The notes under the pieces were generated by a model, which ran no database searches, was not told the DNA's origin, and saw only the letters and a list, made by a program, of their open reading frames with translations. A program made the translations under genes and the position numbers. Shown here piece after piece: positions 10,542 through 20,843 of a stretch of DNA of 64,000 nucleotides; position 1 is the stretch's first letter, and every line of letters starts with the position of its first letter. The DNA is from Agelas oroides (taxonomy: Eukaryota; Porifera; Demospongiae; Agelasida; Agelasidae). The stretch spans positions 9,650,996 through 9,714,995 of the forward strand of contig OX422184.1 in the NCBI GenBank assembly GCA_949130485.1, written 5' to 3'.

Positions 10542-11362
10542 ACCCTTTCACTGGTGTAATCGACTATAGTCGATTTGGGGGTATGACCTTGTATGTGCAG
10601 TGCGCAACATACATATCATTCATTGCGTACGTGCACCGAGTGTGCAATAGTGGTCGTAATTAGTTTTTCTTCCGGCATGCAAAGGGTGGGGCTCATCCTT
10701 CCGGTTGCTAAGGTAATTAGCGAAGTGTATCCAGCTATAGCAACAAGAAACGTGGCAAAAAAGTCAGCAACGAGATCGACCCCCATCATGAGCATGCTGA
10801 ATCGAGTTGTGATGGTGATATTTGCGGTGATGATCTAGACCTTCAAGCGTAGACAGAGCAGGACGCAGGCGTTCAAATGAACATGATGATCTGGTGAGGC
10901 TAGCCCCAGAACTAGGCCACTGGCCAACATATTCTCCAAACGTTCGAGACTGTGTGGTATGCACAACCAAGAGAAAGCTGAGATTATCAGTGGCAGAACT
11001 CCATCATGCAACATGTTCTCACTGCGATGTGCACTTCTGTGTCAACAAAAATCGTGACTGCTTCCAAAAGTACCATACCTTAGTGGAATATTGGTTAGAC
11101 TAGACTGGCTTTGTGAAATGGTTTTATCATGACTATATTTTTGGGTTGTTTGCATACAATAATTATATTCATAAAATTGTGGTTGGTTGCTAGGCAACCA
11201 AATTTCTAAATAATGCACACCAAGCCTTGGGCCACCAGGTGAGCTATGGTTGCTAGGGACTATATGCCTCTTCAGCAGCAGGCATCCAGGTTTGCATCCA
11301 GGTTTGGATGCATGTCTGCTAGAACTGCATGGTCTCTGGGAATATACCGGTGAAAGGGTTAA
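10542..11362 (+). mobile_element. Internally deleted piggyBac element
   Basis: The left end CCCTTTCACTGGTGTAAT and the right end (complement of CCCTTTCACCGGTATATT) form imperfect terminal inverted repeats. The right flank is TTAA (11360-11365 area); the left flank has decayed to A-rich sequence. The interior holds only the two extremes of a piggyBac transposase, so the element is a deletion derivative. The 66 bp beyond the right end recur at 12674 without the element. Confidence 0.7.
10787..11103 (+). pseudogene. piggyBac transposase: acidic N-terminus joined to C-terminal zinc ribbon
   Basis: The first frame gives an acidic run (HEHAESSCDGDICGDDLDLQ) and stops at 10850. From 10852 a frame runs DLVRLAPELGHW, RDCVVCTTKRK, TCSHCDVHFC, CFQKYHTL and stops at 11103. 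CxxC...CxxCxxxxC...CFxxYH is the cysteine-rich domain that ends piggyBac transposases, which binds the element's terminal repeats. The entire DDD catalytic core, about 400 residues in the family, is missing. The product could bind DNA but not cut it. The element therefore cannot move itself. Confidence 0.75.
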
Positions 11363-12740
11363 GATACTAACACATTTACTTACAACTCCAATGTACACAT
11401 CAAATAATGCTTGTATATTTCACTCACATGCCATTGAGACACTTTCTTGGATCAGGGTAAAACTTCGCAAACAAACACTTGCTATGAAGTCAAAGCGGCA
11501 TCTGTAATCCTAGACATAATAATACCCATAAGGCCGAGATCATCCTAATTATCCGTTTAGTGAAGAAATATTAAAATCAAGATTTGAATTTAGGCCTAAT
11601 GCCGTTTTGTGCAGAAAAGTTCTAGCGTTCTATGGGAGTTGGGTTGATACGTTATGTATTTGGACAGAGTGAACGTTCAGAGTTCTGCCAATAAAGGCGG
11701 ATGGTTCTACATCATGGATTCGAGGTCTCATCAGGATGAAGCAGAAAGGTAGATGTTTTAAAATGTACGGACAGTGAACAGTTGAAGACTCCCAAAACTG
11801 ACTGTGCGCTAAAAGTTTAACAAGACAAAGAAGTCTACTAGTAGCATGCACAACATGTTTGGGGCGAGCGTGAGCGAGGTATATAAGATTATAAGCTGTT
11901 TCTCGAGCACTTGCTTGGCGCTCTCGCTCGCGTAAAAAGTTGTGTCTTAACTGACGCAGGCAGCTGCAAGACATACAGTCTCAGGTCAAAAAGCTGAGTA
12001 TACCAAATCAAAGTTCAGAGGACACAAATCTGACCGTAAAAAGTGTAATATACTACATTGCAGCTGTTCCCATAATGTACACAAACGTTTCACACACTAC
12101 AGGAGGCGAAAGAGTATCAGAGTGATCGAGAAAGAGGATTATTTGTGTTTGGGTGAATGAGGGCACCGCAGGTTCAGCCCAGCAGTACAATTACACAACA
12201 CTAGAAATGATGCTAATGCAGTAAACAGACAGACTGACCTGGTGTTCACACAATGATATGGTACCACGATTTGTAGTTCGATTTGGTATGAAACGATTCA
12301 AAACTTGTTCCAATGCAAAGGTGTCACACTTGGGACAGTGGATAGCTACTTGTTACTGCTTTCTGTGTGTTAGTACAAGTGCACAATATCAATACACCGA
12401 GCAGTAGAAATACACATGTCCGCAAGCCTCAGCAGTACAAGTATACCTCATTCACCCAAACACAAATAATCCTGAGACTGTATGTCTTGCAGCTGCCTGT
12501 GTCGGTTCAGGAGGCGAAATACAACCTTTTACATTTTAAAACATCTACCTTTCTGCTTCATCCTGATGGGACCTCGAATCCATGATACAAGGCAAAGGAA
12601 TTTTCCTGTCATAAGCACATAATTCTCAGTACAGTTCCAATACATCATTATTAAACATGATGGCAATAATTATAGATACTAACACATTTACTTACAACTC
12701 CAATGTACACATCAAATAATGCTCGTATATTTCACTCACT
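11363..12740. repeat. Nested direct and inverted repeat arms
   Basis: 11363-11430 and 12674-12740 are direct copies (GATACTAACACATTTACTTA, CACATCAAATAATGC). 11700-11760 and 12535-12590 are inverted (CATCTACCTTTCTGCTTCAT). 11951-11985 is inverted at 12466-12500 (TGTCTTGCAGCTGCCTG). 12128-12160 is inverted at 12438-12467. A block CAGGAGGCGAAA stays direct (12100, 12505), so the palindrome is rearranged. 11768-11837 recurs at 30180-30245. No gene recognised. Confidence 0.6.
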
Positions 12741-13821
12741 TGCCAACCTCAAATCTATCCTGGTTGATTCCAGTATTGGCACTCGCCTTCACACTGGATC
12801 GCTTTATCTTCGTCCACGACTTCTTTCTTGCATATTCCACACAGGTATTCATTAGAGCACATTCCCCAAACAAGATAAAACGGCAGGAGGTAGGTTTACA
12901 AAAGGACTTTATTTGCTTGAAGCATTAAGCGTGACCGGCATGAGTTTCACGAACTTTCATTGTGGATATTTGGAGATACCGTAGAGAATTGACCGGAGCC
13001 CTTCAATTCCCTAATTCCTAAGCAAATTGGGGGTGGGGCTCAATGGGTGGATTTAGTTTTCAAAACATTACCTAGCGAACCAACCACTGATTCAGAGGAG
13101 GTAGTGTAGGTATACGGATTTTGTAAACGTACATTACATCTTCCGGTGATATCCGTTATAATAATCGGAGTTATGCAGTTGTCGTACGATGAAAGAGCCC
13201 TGCCAGACGGCATATTTCGGCACCATCTGGTCCAAGCTGTGTTCATGTGAATAACCTAGCCTTCAAGATATGTGTATTTCATGTGGTCAAGGGTCCACAC
13301 AGCTGTCGAGACCGCTGTTACTCCTTCCGTTGGTATGTGAGAACACTGCAAAAGCCGGGTCCAGCTTCAACCCTCTAGAAAATGTAGAACATTGTGGGAG
13401 CGAGCCTGAGCAAGCTGATACAGGAACAGTGTTATATCACTGATGTAACACATCAAGTCAAGCATCCTCCTACACGCACATCCATTCATCATTCACAGGG
13501 GGGGTTAAAAGTGATTTTTTTTTAAAAAGAAAAGACATGCTATGCATACATACATAATCATAAATATTATGCTTAACAGTGCCAGGGGCAGAGATAAAAT
13601 AAATTTAATTAATTAATTTAATTTATTGATGCATATGACAGTCGTTTCTCCAGCCAGGGCAGCTACTGTAGCTACACTTGCATGGACTAAGGTTCACGCT
13701 GAAGACCGTCGAGAATGCCATGTTTCACTGTGCCCTTTAGATAGCGCATCACGCGTTCCAGAGCTATCCAGTGTTCTTTCGTTGGCTTAGAAGAGAATTA
13801 GCTAGGCAGCCATTCCTTTAA

Positions 13822-13971
13822 TTCTATTTGCACGGTGTGACGCTGCAGGGGACGACTGAATACTTGGTGCTCTGGAGTGGCTACCAAAAAGAAGCAGCCA
13901 CATGGGAAGCGGTGGAGGATATCACCAATGCAGCAGTCAGGTATATTTGTGAACAGCTGCCACTCCATTAA
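13822..13971 (+). pseudogene. Chromodomain fragment
   Basis: The frame opens after a TAA and ends at TAA 13969-13971. It reads TTEYLVLWSGYQ, EAATWEAVEDI, NAAVRYICEQL. The EYLVxWxGY...ATWExxxxI pattern is a chromodomain, which binds methylated histone tails. An isolated chromodomain in mobile debris most likely comes from the integrase tail of a chromovirus-type Ty3/gypsy element. A host CBX-type gene is an alternative, but no exon boundaries or neighbours support one. The usual aromatic cage is only partly visible in this short piece. Confidence 0.65.
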
Positions 13972-14159
13972 AACAGGAAACAGATCTTTAATCTGGTGCA
14001 AGTCCGGTCTTGATTGGGGCGAGCCTCAGCGAGCCCCACACTAGCGGGACTGCATTGTGCACGTTTGTGTATGTCTGTCGGTTTGCTTGCAGCCATATAC
14101 CGTAAATTTTAAATGATTTGAGCATCGCATACGCCAGAGATCCAGCTCATGATGAGCTT

Positions 14160-14533
14160 TCTGAAAATCGTCACATGATGGGGTGATATCCCCATTAGAT
14201 TTGGAGCTATAATTAACCGTGTTTTGTGGTTTTGGTGTGCATGGGTAACTCTGTCCAATCGTATCTCCTGAACCGTACCACTTATGCAAAGATTGTAGTT
14301 CATAAGGATATGTAAAAGTATTGTGACATCCCCATCAGATATGGAGCTGAGCTATGGAGTCCTTGAAGTAAACCATGTTTCATGGTTCTGTACGCATTGG
14401 TAATTTTGTGTGACCATATCTCCTGAACCCCTCCACACCCACTCCAGACTAGTCTCATTCCCAGTCCACATTGCCCCTCCACACTCACTCCAGACTAGCC
14501 TCATTCCCAGTCCACATTGCCCCTCCACACTCA
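14160..14533. repeat. Two local tandem duplications
   Basis: A ~145-bp unit (CATCCCCAT-AGAT-TGGAGCT ... TATCTCCTGAACC) occurs twice at about 14163-14275 and 14320-14425. It is followed by about 2.5 copies of a ~50-bp unit CCACATTGCCCCTCCACACT, CACTCCAGACTAGxCTCATT between 14428 and 14533. Confidence 0.65.
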
Positions 14534-14559
14534 CGGCTCTCCTACGAACGGCCTGGGTA

Positions 14560-16231
14560 TGAGGCTAGGACTCAGGAGACATAAATTACCATTCATCTAC
14601 TACATATGGACATCGAACTTGTACCGTAGGACACATCAAGCAATTTGTATTTGTAGTATGTCTACAGAGAAACTCATTCATCCTACCACTGTCTACCACT
14701 AAAGAACAGAAAACTTCTGAAGATTTGGGAACACAAAATAGGAAGGAAAAACCTTCCTAAAACAGTACATTCCAGAGTGTGCAGTGAACACTTCATCAAT
14801 TGCACGCAGACGCGAAAATTAGATTATTCATCTCAAGTACAAATTCCTTTGTACACCAGCCATTGAACTAGCTCATGATCGCACACGACCTAGTACCTGC
14901 CTCTGCCTGCCTTTCCATAGTGATGTGAGTGAATAGGTGTGGTCTAACCTTATTAGTACTCAAATAGGCAGGGCTATACCCTAGAGTCTTGTTAGTGCAA
15001 GCGCACCCCCAAACTGACTGTTGTTCAGCAGTTCAACTGCAGGCTTCTTTAGTCTTATACCTGACATCCATCAGCCTCAAATGCCGGTAGCAGAATCTGT
15101 ATGAAAGCGAGATTACATTCAGATCATAACATTCAGAAGGCTATACTTTCTGACTTGAAATCAGAAGCAACGCTTGAGAAACCTGGTAGAAAACACCCCT
15201 TTACCAATGGCTCTGCTGGACAATCATGGTGGGAAGGATTTCAAGCACAACATCCTAACCTCTTGGTGCGGCAGTAATATTATGTCACCATTAATTAATT
15301 GTGACAGCTGTTGCATAATCAGCGGTATTACTGTGAGGTCAAAGTGTAAGCGATTCGGTGCCAAAGGGATCTGTTTACTGGTGTATTGTAAATCCTTTGC
15401 ACCTGCATTGGTAGAGACCCTCCCACTCTTTGGTCAGCACCTATTATGAGTCAGTTAATTTATAAATCATGAAACTTCAGTGGGTTGTAGGAGGCACTAG
15501 ATGCAGTGAGCAGGACGTCCTCCCGTGACAATCCGAATCCCGTATCAGCCATTTTGATCAGCTAAGTAGTCGGTTCATCTTCCTCTGCCTTACTTACAGG
15601 CGCATTCACTCTACTTCCCCCAGGTGAAAACCTAGATATTACCTTTCCCCCTCCACAGCTGCCACAACATACCCTCCACCCAGACTAAGCTCAGCCCTGA
15701 CATTCAGCAGGGGGGAATCTGGACCGTGAGACTGGCACCTACATGGACATTGAGTTTGGAAGTTTTAGGGGTTAAAGTTATATGTGGACCCATAATACCC
15801 TCTGACCCTCTGACTCATAATACCAGCATCTACTTTATGCAGTGTAGCAAAGTCACCGTGACTAGACAGCTCAGAGTTTTAAGTCTCGCGTAACCAGACT
15901 CGAGAGTGGGCACAGGGAATTCCCACGAGTAGTTTTATGACGTAACCTCATGGAGCTATGTGAACTAAGACGATCCTGTTTAATTAATCGCTAAGCGTAT
16001 GTGAAAAACAGCCGTGTCTCGTTCCAGGAGCCAACGTAAAATATAATAAATCTTGGTTGATGGAACTGTTGCCATGGTGTAAGTCTGTTTCCCACTTTCT
16101 GAAGTTTAGTGAACATGTAATACATACAACTTAATTCATCACTAGTTTGCTCTCTTTAAAGCTGTAGCAGCTTCTGGCCAATTCACTTCCATATTTGGCT
16201 TTTCTTGCCACTAGTATCATCTGAATAGCAA
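14560..16231. other. No recognisable gene
   Basis: Short ORFs only, without domain-like composition. I see no terminal repeats or tandem arrays here. Confidence 0.4.
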
Positions 16232-16440
16232 ATGAATGGAACTACAACAGGTGGACCAAGTGACTGTACCTTCAGATGGTGGGGTTCTAGGTGGAACAGT
16301 ACATTTGAGATGATAGAGCGAATCCTGGAACAAGAGCAAGCAATCTCTGCCGTGTTGGTTGACAGTGGGAAGAGGGACCTCATACTGTCGAGCGATGAAT
16401 TTGATTGTTTGCTTCTTATGTGCTGGCGTGCTCCATCATG
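16232..16440 (+). pseudogene. hAT transposase internal fragment (RWNST motif)
   Basis: The frame reads SRWNSTFEMIERILEQEQAI, then SAVLVDSGKRDL and DEFDCLLLM, ending with TGA at 16438. A TRWNST(Y/F)xMLxR block is a hallmark of the central region of hAT transposases. The element around it is gone. Two further hAT pieces (7690 and 22830) carry the N-terminal finger, and 29120 carries the dimerisation end; they need not come from one copy. Confidence 0.6.
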
Positions 16441-17057
16441 AGGATACCAAATTGCACAGCATCTACATACGGCCTTCCAGTTCAGCAAAAACGTGAGGAC
16501 CACCTTTGATTGGCTGAAGCATTTTATAGTAGCCTCTGTTTGAATACAGACATGGCTAACACAGAATGACCACATCTACATGCAGCAACTGTGGATGCAT
16601 GTTTTTGGGGTGCATAGTTGTGGTAACAACCAAGCATCTAGTGGTCACATCTTGGATTAGCTTGTGCTCTGACTTGGCTTTTAACTGCTTCAGTGATCTT
16701 CCTTGGTCTACTGGTGTGGCTTCCTCTTTGGTCTCTGGGAGCACAGATTGAGCCCGTCTGTACACATAGCAATATGGGCAAGGAGTTGTGAAGTAGGACT
16801 ACTATGTGAAGATATTGAATGAGCAATTCAACCTTTCTCTTCCTGATGGAAGTCATGAAAGGATTGAAGAAACAACACATCAAGTCATTTCCTTCCTTGG
16901 GAAGCAGCATCGTGCGGTATCTTCAAGAGAGAAATGTGCTGAAACAGAAGAGCATAGTGAACACCAAGACATGCAACTGGCAAAAGCTCTGGGGTTGAGG
17001 ACTCTGGATGATACATCACCCACTACTGGTTGCGCTTATCATGCACATGCCATCCCT

Positions 17058-17458
17058 CCCCAGATCGGGCCTTCTTCCAGAAGTATAGTAGGAGTCTCCA
17101 GGAGTATGGCATTCGGGCCAAGAGAGCCAAGTGCTCATTTAGGAGTGAGAAGGTGGAGTACTTCGGATATCACATTGACAGTGAGGGGTGTGCACTTCTT
17201 TGTCCAGGTCCACTTCTGTCCAGCTTTGAGCAGGTGATTCAAAGGGTGCAACAATGTGGCTAGGCCAGGTAGTAAACCCAAGAAGGACCTGAGTTCCTGT
17301 ACGTTTCTGGGCTGGGGTGCCATGCTAATAATAGCCTCCACCTTGCTGGCCATGGTGTGCAGAAGCATTTGAAGTGGCAAATTAAACGAGAGGCCTTGTC
17401 ACTGGTGTATGGAATCCGAAAATTCCACCAGTATTTGTATGGATGTTTATTTCTGTAA
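17058..17458 (+). pseudogene. Ty3/gypsy pol remnant with an internal inverted block
   Basis: Plus-strand reading gives the end of a reverse transcriptase (QEYGIRAKRAKCSFRSEKVE, YFGYHIDSEG) to 17188. It resumes at 17361 (EAFE) and continues as part of RNase H (EALSLVYGIRKFHQYLYG) to a stop at 17456. The block between, 17189-17361, makes sense only on the minus strand, where it reads SKVEAIISMAPQPRNVQELR, SFLGLL, LHPLNHLLKAGQKWTWTKKC. That is the RT thumb/connection segment expected in the gap. The first half of RNase H is also deleted. TGTGCA stands at both breakpoints. Confidence 0.8.
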
Positions 17459-17689
17459 ATTTTAATAATGTTATTGTGTGTTGTGTGTTGTGTGTACGTA
17501 TCATACGTATGTCATTGCTTTTACATTGTACTGTGCATGAGCAGTTCAGCCATGGCTGCGAAGCGGAACTACAAAAATGAAAAAGTCCTCAAGCTCGTCG
17601 CCAAGTGAAACCCAGAGTCATTTCAGCTCCATCAACTCGACCATGCCCTGCCAAACACATTTTGCCTTCATGGGCTCTGATGCACTTGG

Positions 17690-17835
17690 GACTCCTGCAC
17701 TCCATGTCAGCAGCCAAGGGTTCAGGATAGGTGCACTAAAGGTGGTGCAACATGCACTCAGAACACCTTCACTCTACGTCAGCAGCCAGGGGTTCAGGGT
17801 AAGTACACTAAAGGTGGCCTAACGTACACTCAGCA
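17690..17835. repeat. Tandem duplication, period about 68 bp
   Basis: Two copies of a unit containing CACTCCATGTCAGCAGCCAAGG and GTTCAGGATAGGTGCACTAA, with GGTGGTGCAACATGCACTCA versus GGTGGCCTAACGTACACTCA. Confidence 0.65.
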
Positions 17836-18556
17836 CACATGCCCTACAGATCGCCTATCAGATACTTAGGAAGTGTGCACTAGCAAACTGGAATTAAAAA
17901 AAAAAAAGTCCTTAAGAGATCCTACAAGTATCCTGATGTGGGAAATGTGGGTGTTGGTCTAGTGTTTGTAATCTCAGTATCGTCCGGTTGTTTTCGTGAT
18001 ACGTTGTCATTTCTTGCATTTTCTGTTTGACACTTTGCGGAAAAGGAAGGGTGGAGAGCAGTGCGTTTACACTCCAAGCACTTGGTTCATTAGCAGTTGT
18101 CTCAAGGCTGAGTGCGACATATAACCATTGTTGCATCGTAGAATGTGACTGACTACATCAAGTATTAGCACTTAATCGGCTACTCCATCAACGCTTGTTA
18201 CTGTCAAATACTCACTACTTGGCTCAGTAGCCTGTATCGCTTTTGAAAATCAGGCGATGGTAGCCACCTCAAAGCTGTTAGTGCCATTAAGTATGGTTAG
18301 TAATCATTAAGAGTTGTGGCTTCGTCACAGATAACTCATTTGTGGCTCAGCGTGAAAGTTGTTTCGGGCTGCACTGCTATTCGGGTCCAGATTCATTAAC
18401 TGTTTCCAGGAGGAAGGGGCGCGAGTCAGCGGCTTCAACCAGAAGAATGGCAGGCCAGTGAAATGAGATACCGACTGGAACAGTAGTCCCAACATCACCA
18501 CCAGCTCTGCCAGCTCCTCGCAGATCTGAATGACTCCATAAGCAACCGGCATCATC

Positions 18557-18710
18557 TCAAAGCTGATGGACTAGGGCTCTGTGTCTCTTCCGATTCACCC
18601 ATTGCCTGCTCGGTTGGTATGTCCTCCTGGGCAGTTTTGCTACTGTGATTGCCTCCATGTTAGGCATAGCATGGGCCTCTTTCCATTTAGTGAAGTAATC
18701 CCCAATCACC
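18557..18710 (-). pseudogene. Integrase core fragment of the Ty3/gypsy element
   Basis: Immediately after the truncated RNase H, the minus strand reads MVIGDYFTKWKEAHAMPNME, AITVAKLP. D-Y-F-T-K-W is the start of the retroviral-type integrase catalytic core, containing the first acidic catalytic residue. The rest of the core and the zinc-binding HHCC domain are absent, so it was joined to RNase H by deletion. Confidence 0.65.
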
Positions 18711-19555
18711 ATGCTTGACCAGAGCCAACATCTCTTTCCTGGTGGTGCAGTACTGACGTTCTGCTTTAGTGAGGGTTCGGCTGGCATAAGTGATCACCTT
18801 CTCCCCCTCTACAGACTGCTGAGAGAGAACAGCCCCCAGACCATCTGTGCTGGCATCTGTGTCCAAGATGAAATCATGGTTAAAATCGGGGAAAGCCAGT
18901 ATAGGGGCAGAGATTAGGGCACATTTCAGTGTGACAAAAGCCTCACCACATTCATGGGTCCAGTTCCATCTTCTTCCCTTCTCTGTGAGCCTGTATAGTG
19001 GCCTGGCCTTGTCAGCAAAATTCTTGACAAACCGCCTATAGTAGGAGGCTAATCCTATAAATTGCTGGAGCTCCTTGACATCTGTATGAATTGGCCATTC
19101 CCAGACACAGCTTACTTTCTTTGGATCTGTTTCCACTCCTTTTGCTGACACCACATGGCCAAGGTAGTGAATGCTTTGTTGCATCAGAAAGCACTTGTTT
19201 GGTTTGATTTTTAGGCCTGCTTTCTGAAGTCTAGCCCATACTTCTCGTAGCTTCTGTAGGTGGTCTGAAATGGTCTGACTGAAGATGATGATGTCATCTA
19301 AATAAACCAGACACGACGTCCAGTGTAACCCACCCCGCCAGGACATGCTCCATTAGTCGTTGGAATGTTCCAGGGGCATTACAAAGCCCAAATGGCATGA
19401 CACGGAACTGATACAGCCCATGTGCAGTGACAAAGGCGGTTTTCTCCCGGTCAGCTGGTTCAACCTCCACCTGCCAATATCCACTGGCGAGATCAAGCAT
19501 TGAAAACCACTGCGCTGTACCAAGGGTATCAAGGGGTATCATCTATTCTCTTGCT
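18687..19555 (-). pseudogene. Reverse transcriptase - RNase H of the Ty3/gypsy element
   Basis: The minus strand reads DTLGTAQWFSMLDLASGYWQ, then FRVMPFGLCNAPGTFQRLME, a frameshift near 19320, then SCLVYLDDIIIFSQT. LDDI follows the expected catalytic YxDD pattern (here YLDD). Next come HYLGHVVSAKGVETDPKK, LQQFIGLASYYRRFVKNFAD, and RNase H with FILDTDASTDGLGAVLSQ and RTLTKAERQYCTTRKEMLAL. Another frameshift lies at about 19550. Residue order is that of Ty3/gypsy pol. The element is inactive because of frameshifts and the loss of flanking domains. Confidence 0.85.
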
Positions 19556-19754
19556 TTCTCCAAGGTGCCTGGGTCTATTCTGTTTTCCCTGCTGCCTCTG
19601 TCCAACTCTTTGAGGGCACAGACTCCCTCAGCTTTTGACAAGGGATGGAGGATTCCAACCTTTTGATTGGAGTAGACTGCCACTGGAGCTGGGGACGGAT
19701 TGAGTGCCCGGATGACACTGCTTTTTAGCCACCGTGGAGGTATTCTAATGCTCA

Positions 19755-20390
19755 TTAAGGCATGTTTAAGTACTGTGAAGGTTTGTAAACGTAGTTTTCG
19801 CCACTGTAGAGATCTTCTGAAGCTCGCGTAGACCTGTTTAAGTGCGGGGAAAGATTCAAAAGTAGCTGGAGTTCGTCCTGTCCTAGGAGGTCCAACTCTC
19901 CACTATTAGCAGCTGAGGAGGAATGAATTCCTTGGATAAATTGCCCTCGTAGAATTTCCTGCTGCTGTTCAACGGACCAAGTAGGATAGGCCTTGTCGGC
20001 GAGCACGCGCAGAGCTCCTGTAAAGTCGGACAGCTGTTCTCCTGGCCTCTGAGTTCTGGTCTGTAGCTTGTACTGCCACTCCAATTCGTTTCCGTCCCGC
20101 GCATAATGCTGTCGCAAGCACCTTGTCACTGCACGATAGTCACCCGTCTCCAGTAGCCCGTGTTGGGAGACATCACGAAAAGGCTCGTCCTCAAGGAGGG
20201 AAAGGAGCTCTTTCACCCTCTGGGGTTCGGCAATGTCTGACTGCTGTGTGTACATTTCAAATTTGGTCAGCCACACCGTAAAATCAGCGCCAGTTAGCAA
20301 ACTCATCCTGACCAACCGTGTAACGTCTGAGCCACGAACTGGAGTAGCTCCTTCATGCGGGGTAGGCGGAGTAGTATCTTCTTCAGCCAT
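19755..20390 (-). pseudogene. Gag-like N-terminal ORF of the Ty3/gypsy element
   Basis: A 211-codon frame starts with ATG just downstream of the primer-binding site. It contains LLTGADFTVWLTKFEMYTQQ, FRDVSQHGLLETGDYRAVTR, YARDGNELEWQYKLQTRTQR, GEQLSDFTGALRVLADKAYP. The layout matches Ty3/gypsy capsid-type Gag: a W/F-rich start, then 'xRxQxxxExxxDFxxxLRxLAxxAYP'. The C-terminal zinc knuckle is missing, and the frame ends in unrelated residues, so the 3' part was lost in the deletion that joins gag to RT. Its position next to the LTR supports the start codon. Confidence 0.75.
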
Positions 20391-20409
20391 ATCCCACTTC
20401 TGACACCAA
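20391..20409 (-). promoter_or_regulatory. Primer-binding site matching the 3' end of tRNA-Leu
   Basis: The plus strand reads ATCCCACTTCTGACACCA next to the LTR edge. This is the 3' end of eukaryotic tRNA-Leu including CCA, as recalled, so the minus-strand element would prime reverse transcription there. Confidence 0.6.
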
Positions 20410-20676
20410 TGTAATGTTCGGCGCGGCTGCGGGGCGAGTCAGCGGCTTCAACCAGACAGTATTTGTGCCAGGATAACTTGTGCATACAGACTCACTCTTT
20501 TATAGCCAGGTACAAATCAGGGCCAATATCAAATCAGGTCTAGACTCATAAAATCAAGTGTGACTAACCATGATATTACAAGACAGATAATACAAGACAG
20601 ATAAGACAATACATCAGGTTTCATTGTCCAGTTCGTTACACAATGCATGTGTGTGCATATCATAGGCTATGTTACA
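20410..20676 (-). repeat. LTR of the Ty3/gypsy element
   Basis: Plus strand starts TGTAATGTTCGG and ends CTATGTTACA, giving TG...CA ends on either strand. It directly abuts the primer-binding site. About 267 bp. No second full copy is seen in the window. Confidence 0.7.
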
Positions 20677-20843
20677 CCCCAAGATGCAACTTAAAGGACC
20701 CATGTTACACCCCAGTATCCAACTTAACCCTTTAAGTCCGAATGTTGCAGATCTGCAACATTTCGACATTGAACTATTTGTGGCTTCTCTCTTTGTAACA
20801 CTTTCTGCCCAAGCACTGACATATTATTACAGTTAGTTTATTA

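Larger units (their letters stand above)
18400..20676 (-). mobile_element. Decayed Ty3/gypsy element, minus strand
   Basis: From right to left: an LTR (20410-20676), a primer-binding site, a gag-type frame, a reverse transcriptase, an RNase H start and an integrase scrap. Protease, the first half of RT, the end of RNase H and most of integrase are deleted. An LTR-like scrap (GCGAGTCAGCGGCTTCAACC) reappears at 18421-18444 at the element's far end, matching 20431-20456. No intact partner LTR is visible, so target duplications cannot be read. Confidence 0.8.

Noticed and set aside
18421..18444. A full second LTR of the 18.4-20.7 kb gypsy element
   Set aside because: Only about 24 bp match the LTR; the rest is missing, so it may be a remnant or microhomology at a deletion.
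20391..20409. A tRNA-Leu gene
   Set aside because: Only the 18-base 3' end is present, next to an LTR, so it is a primer-binding site and not a tRNA.
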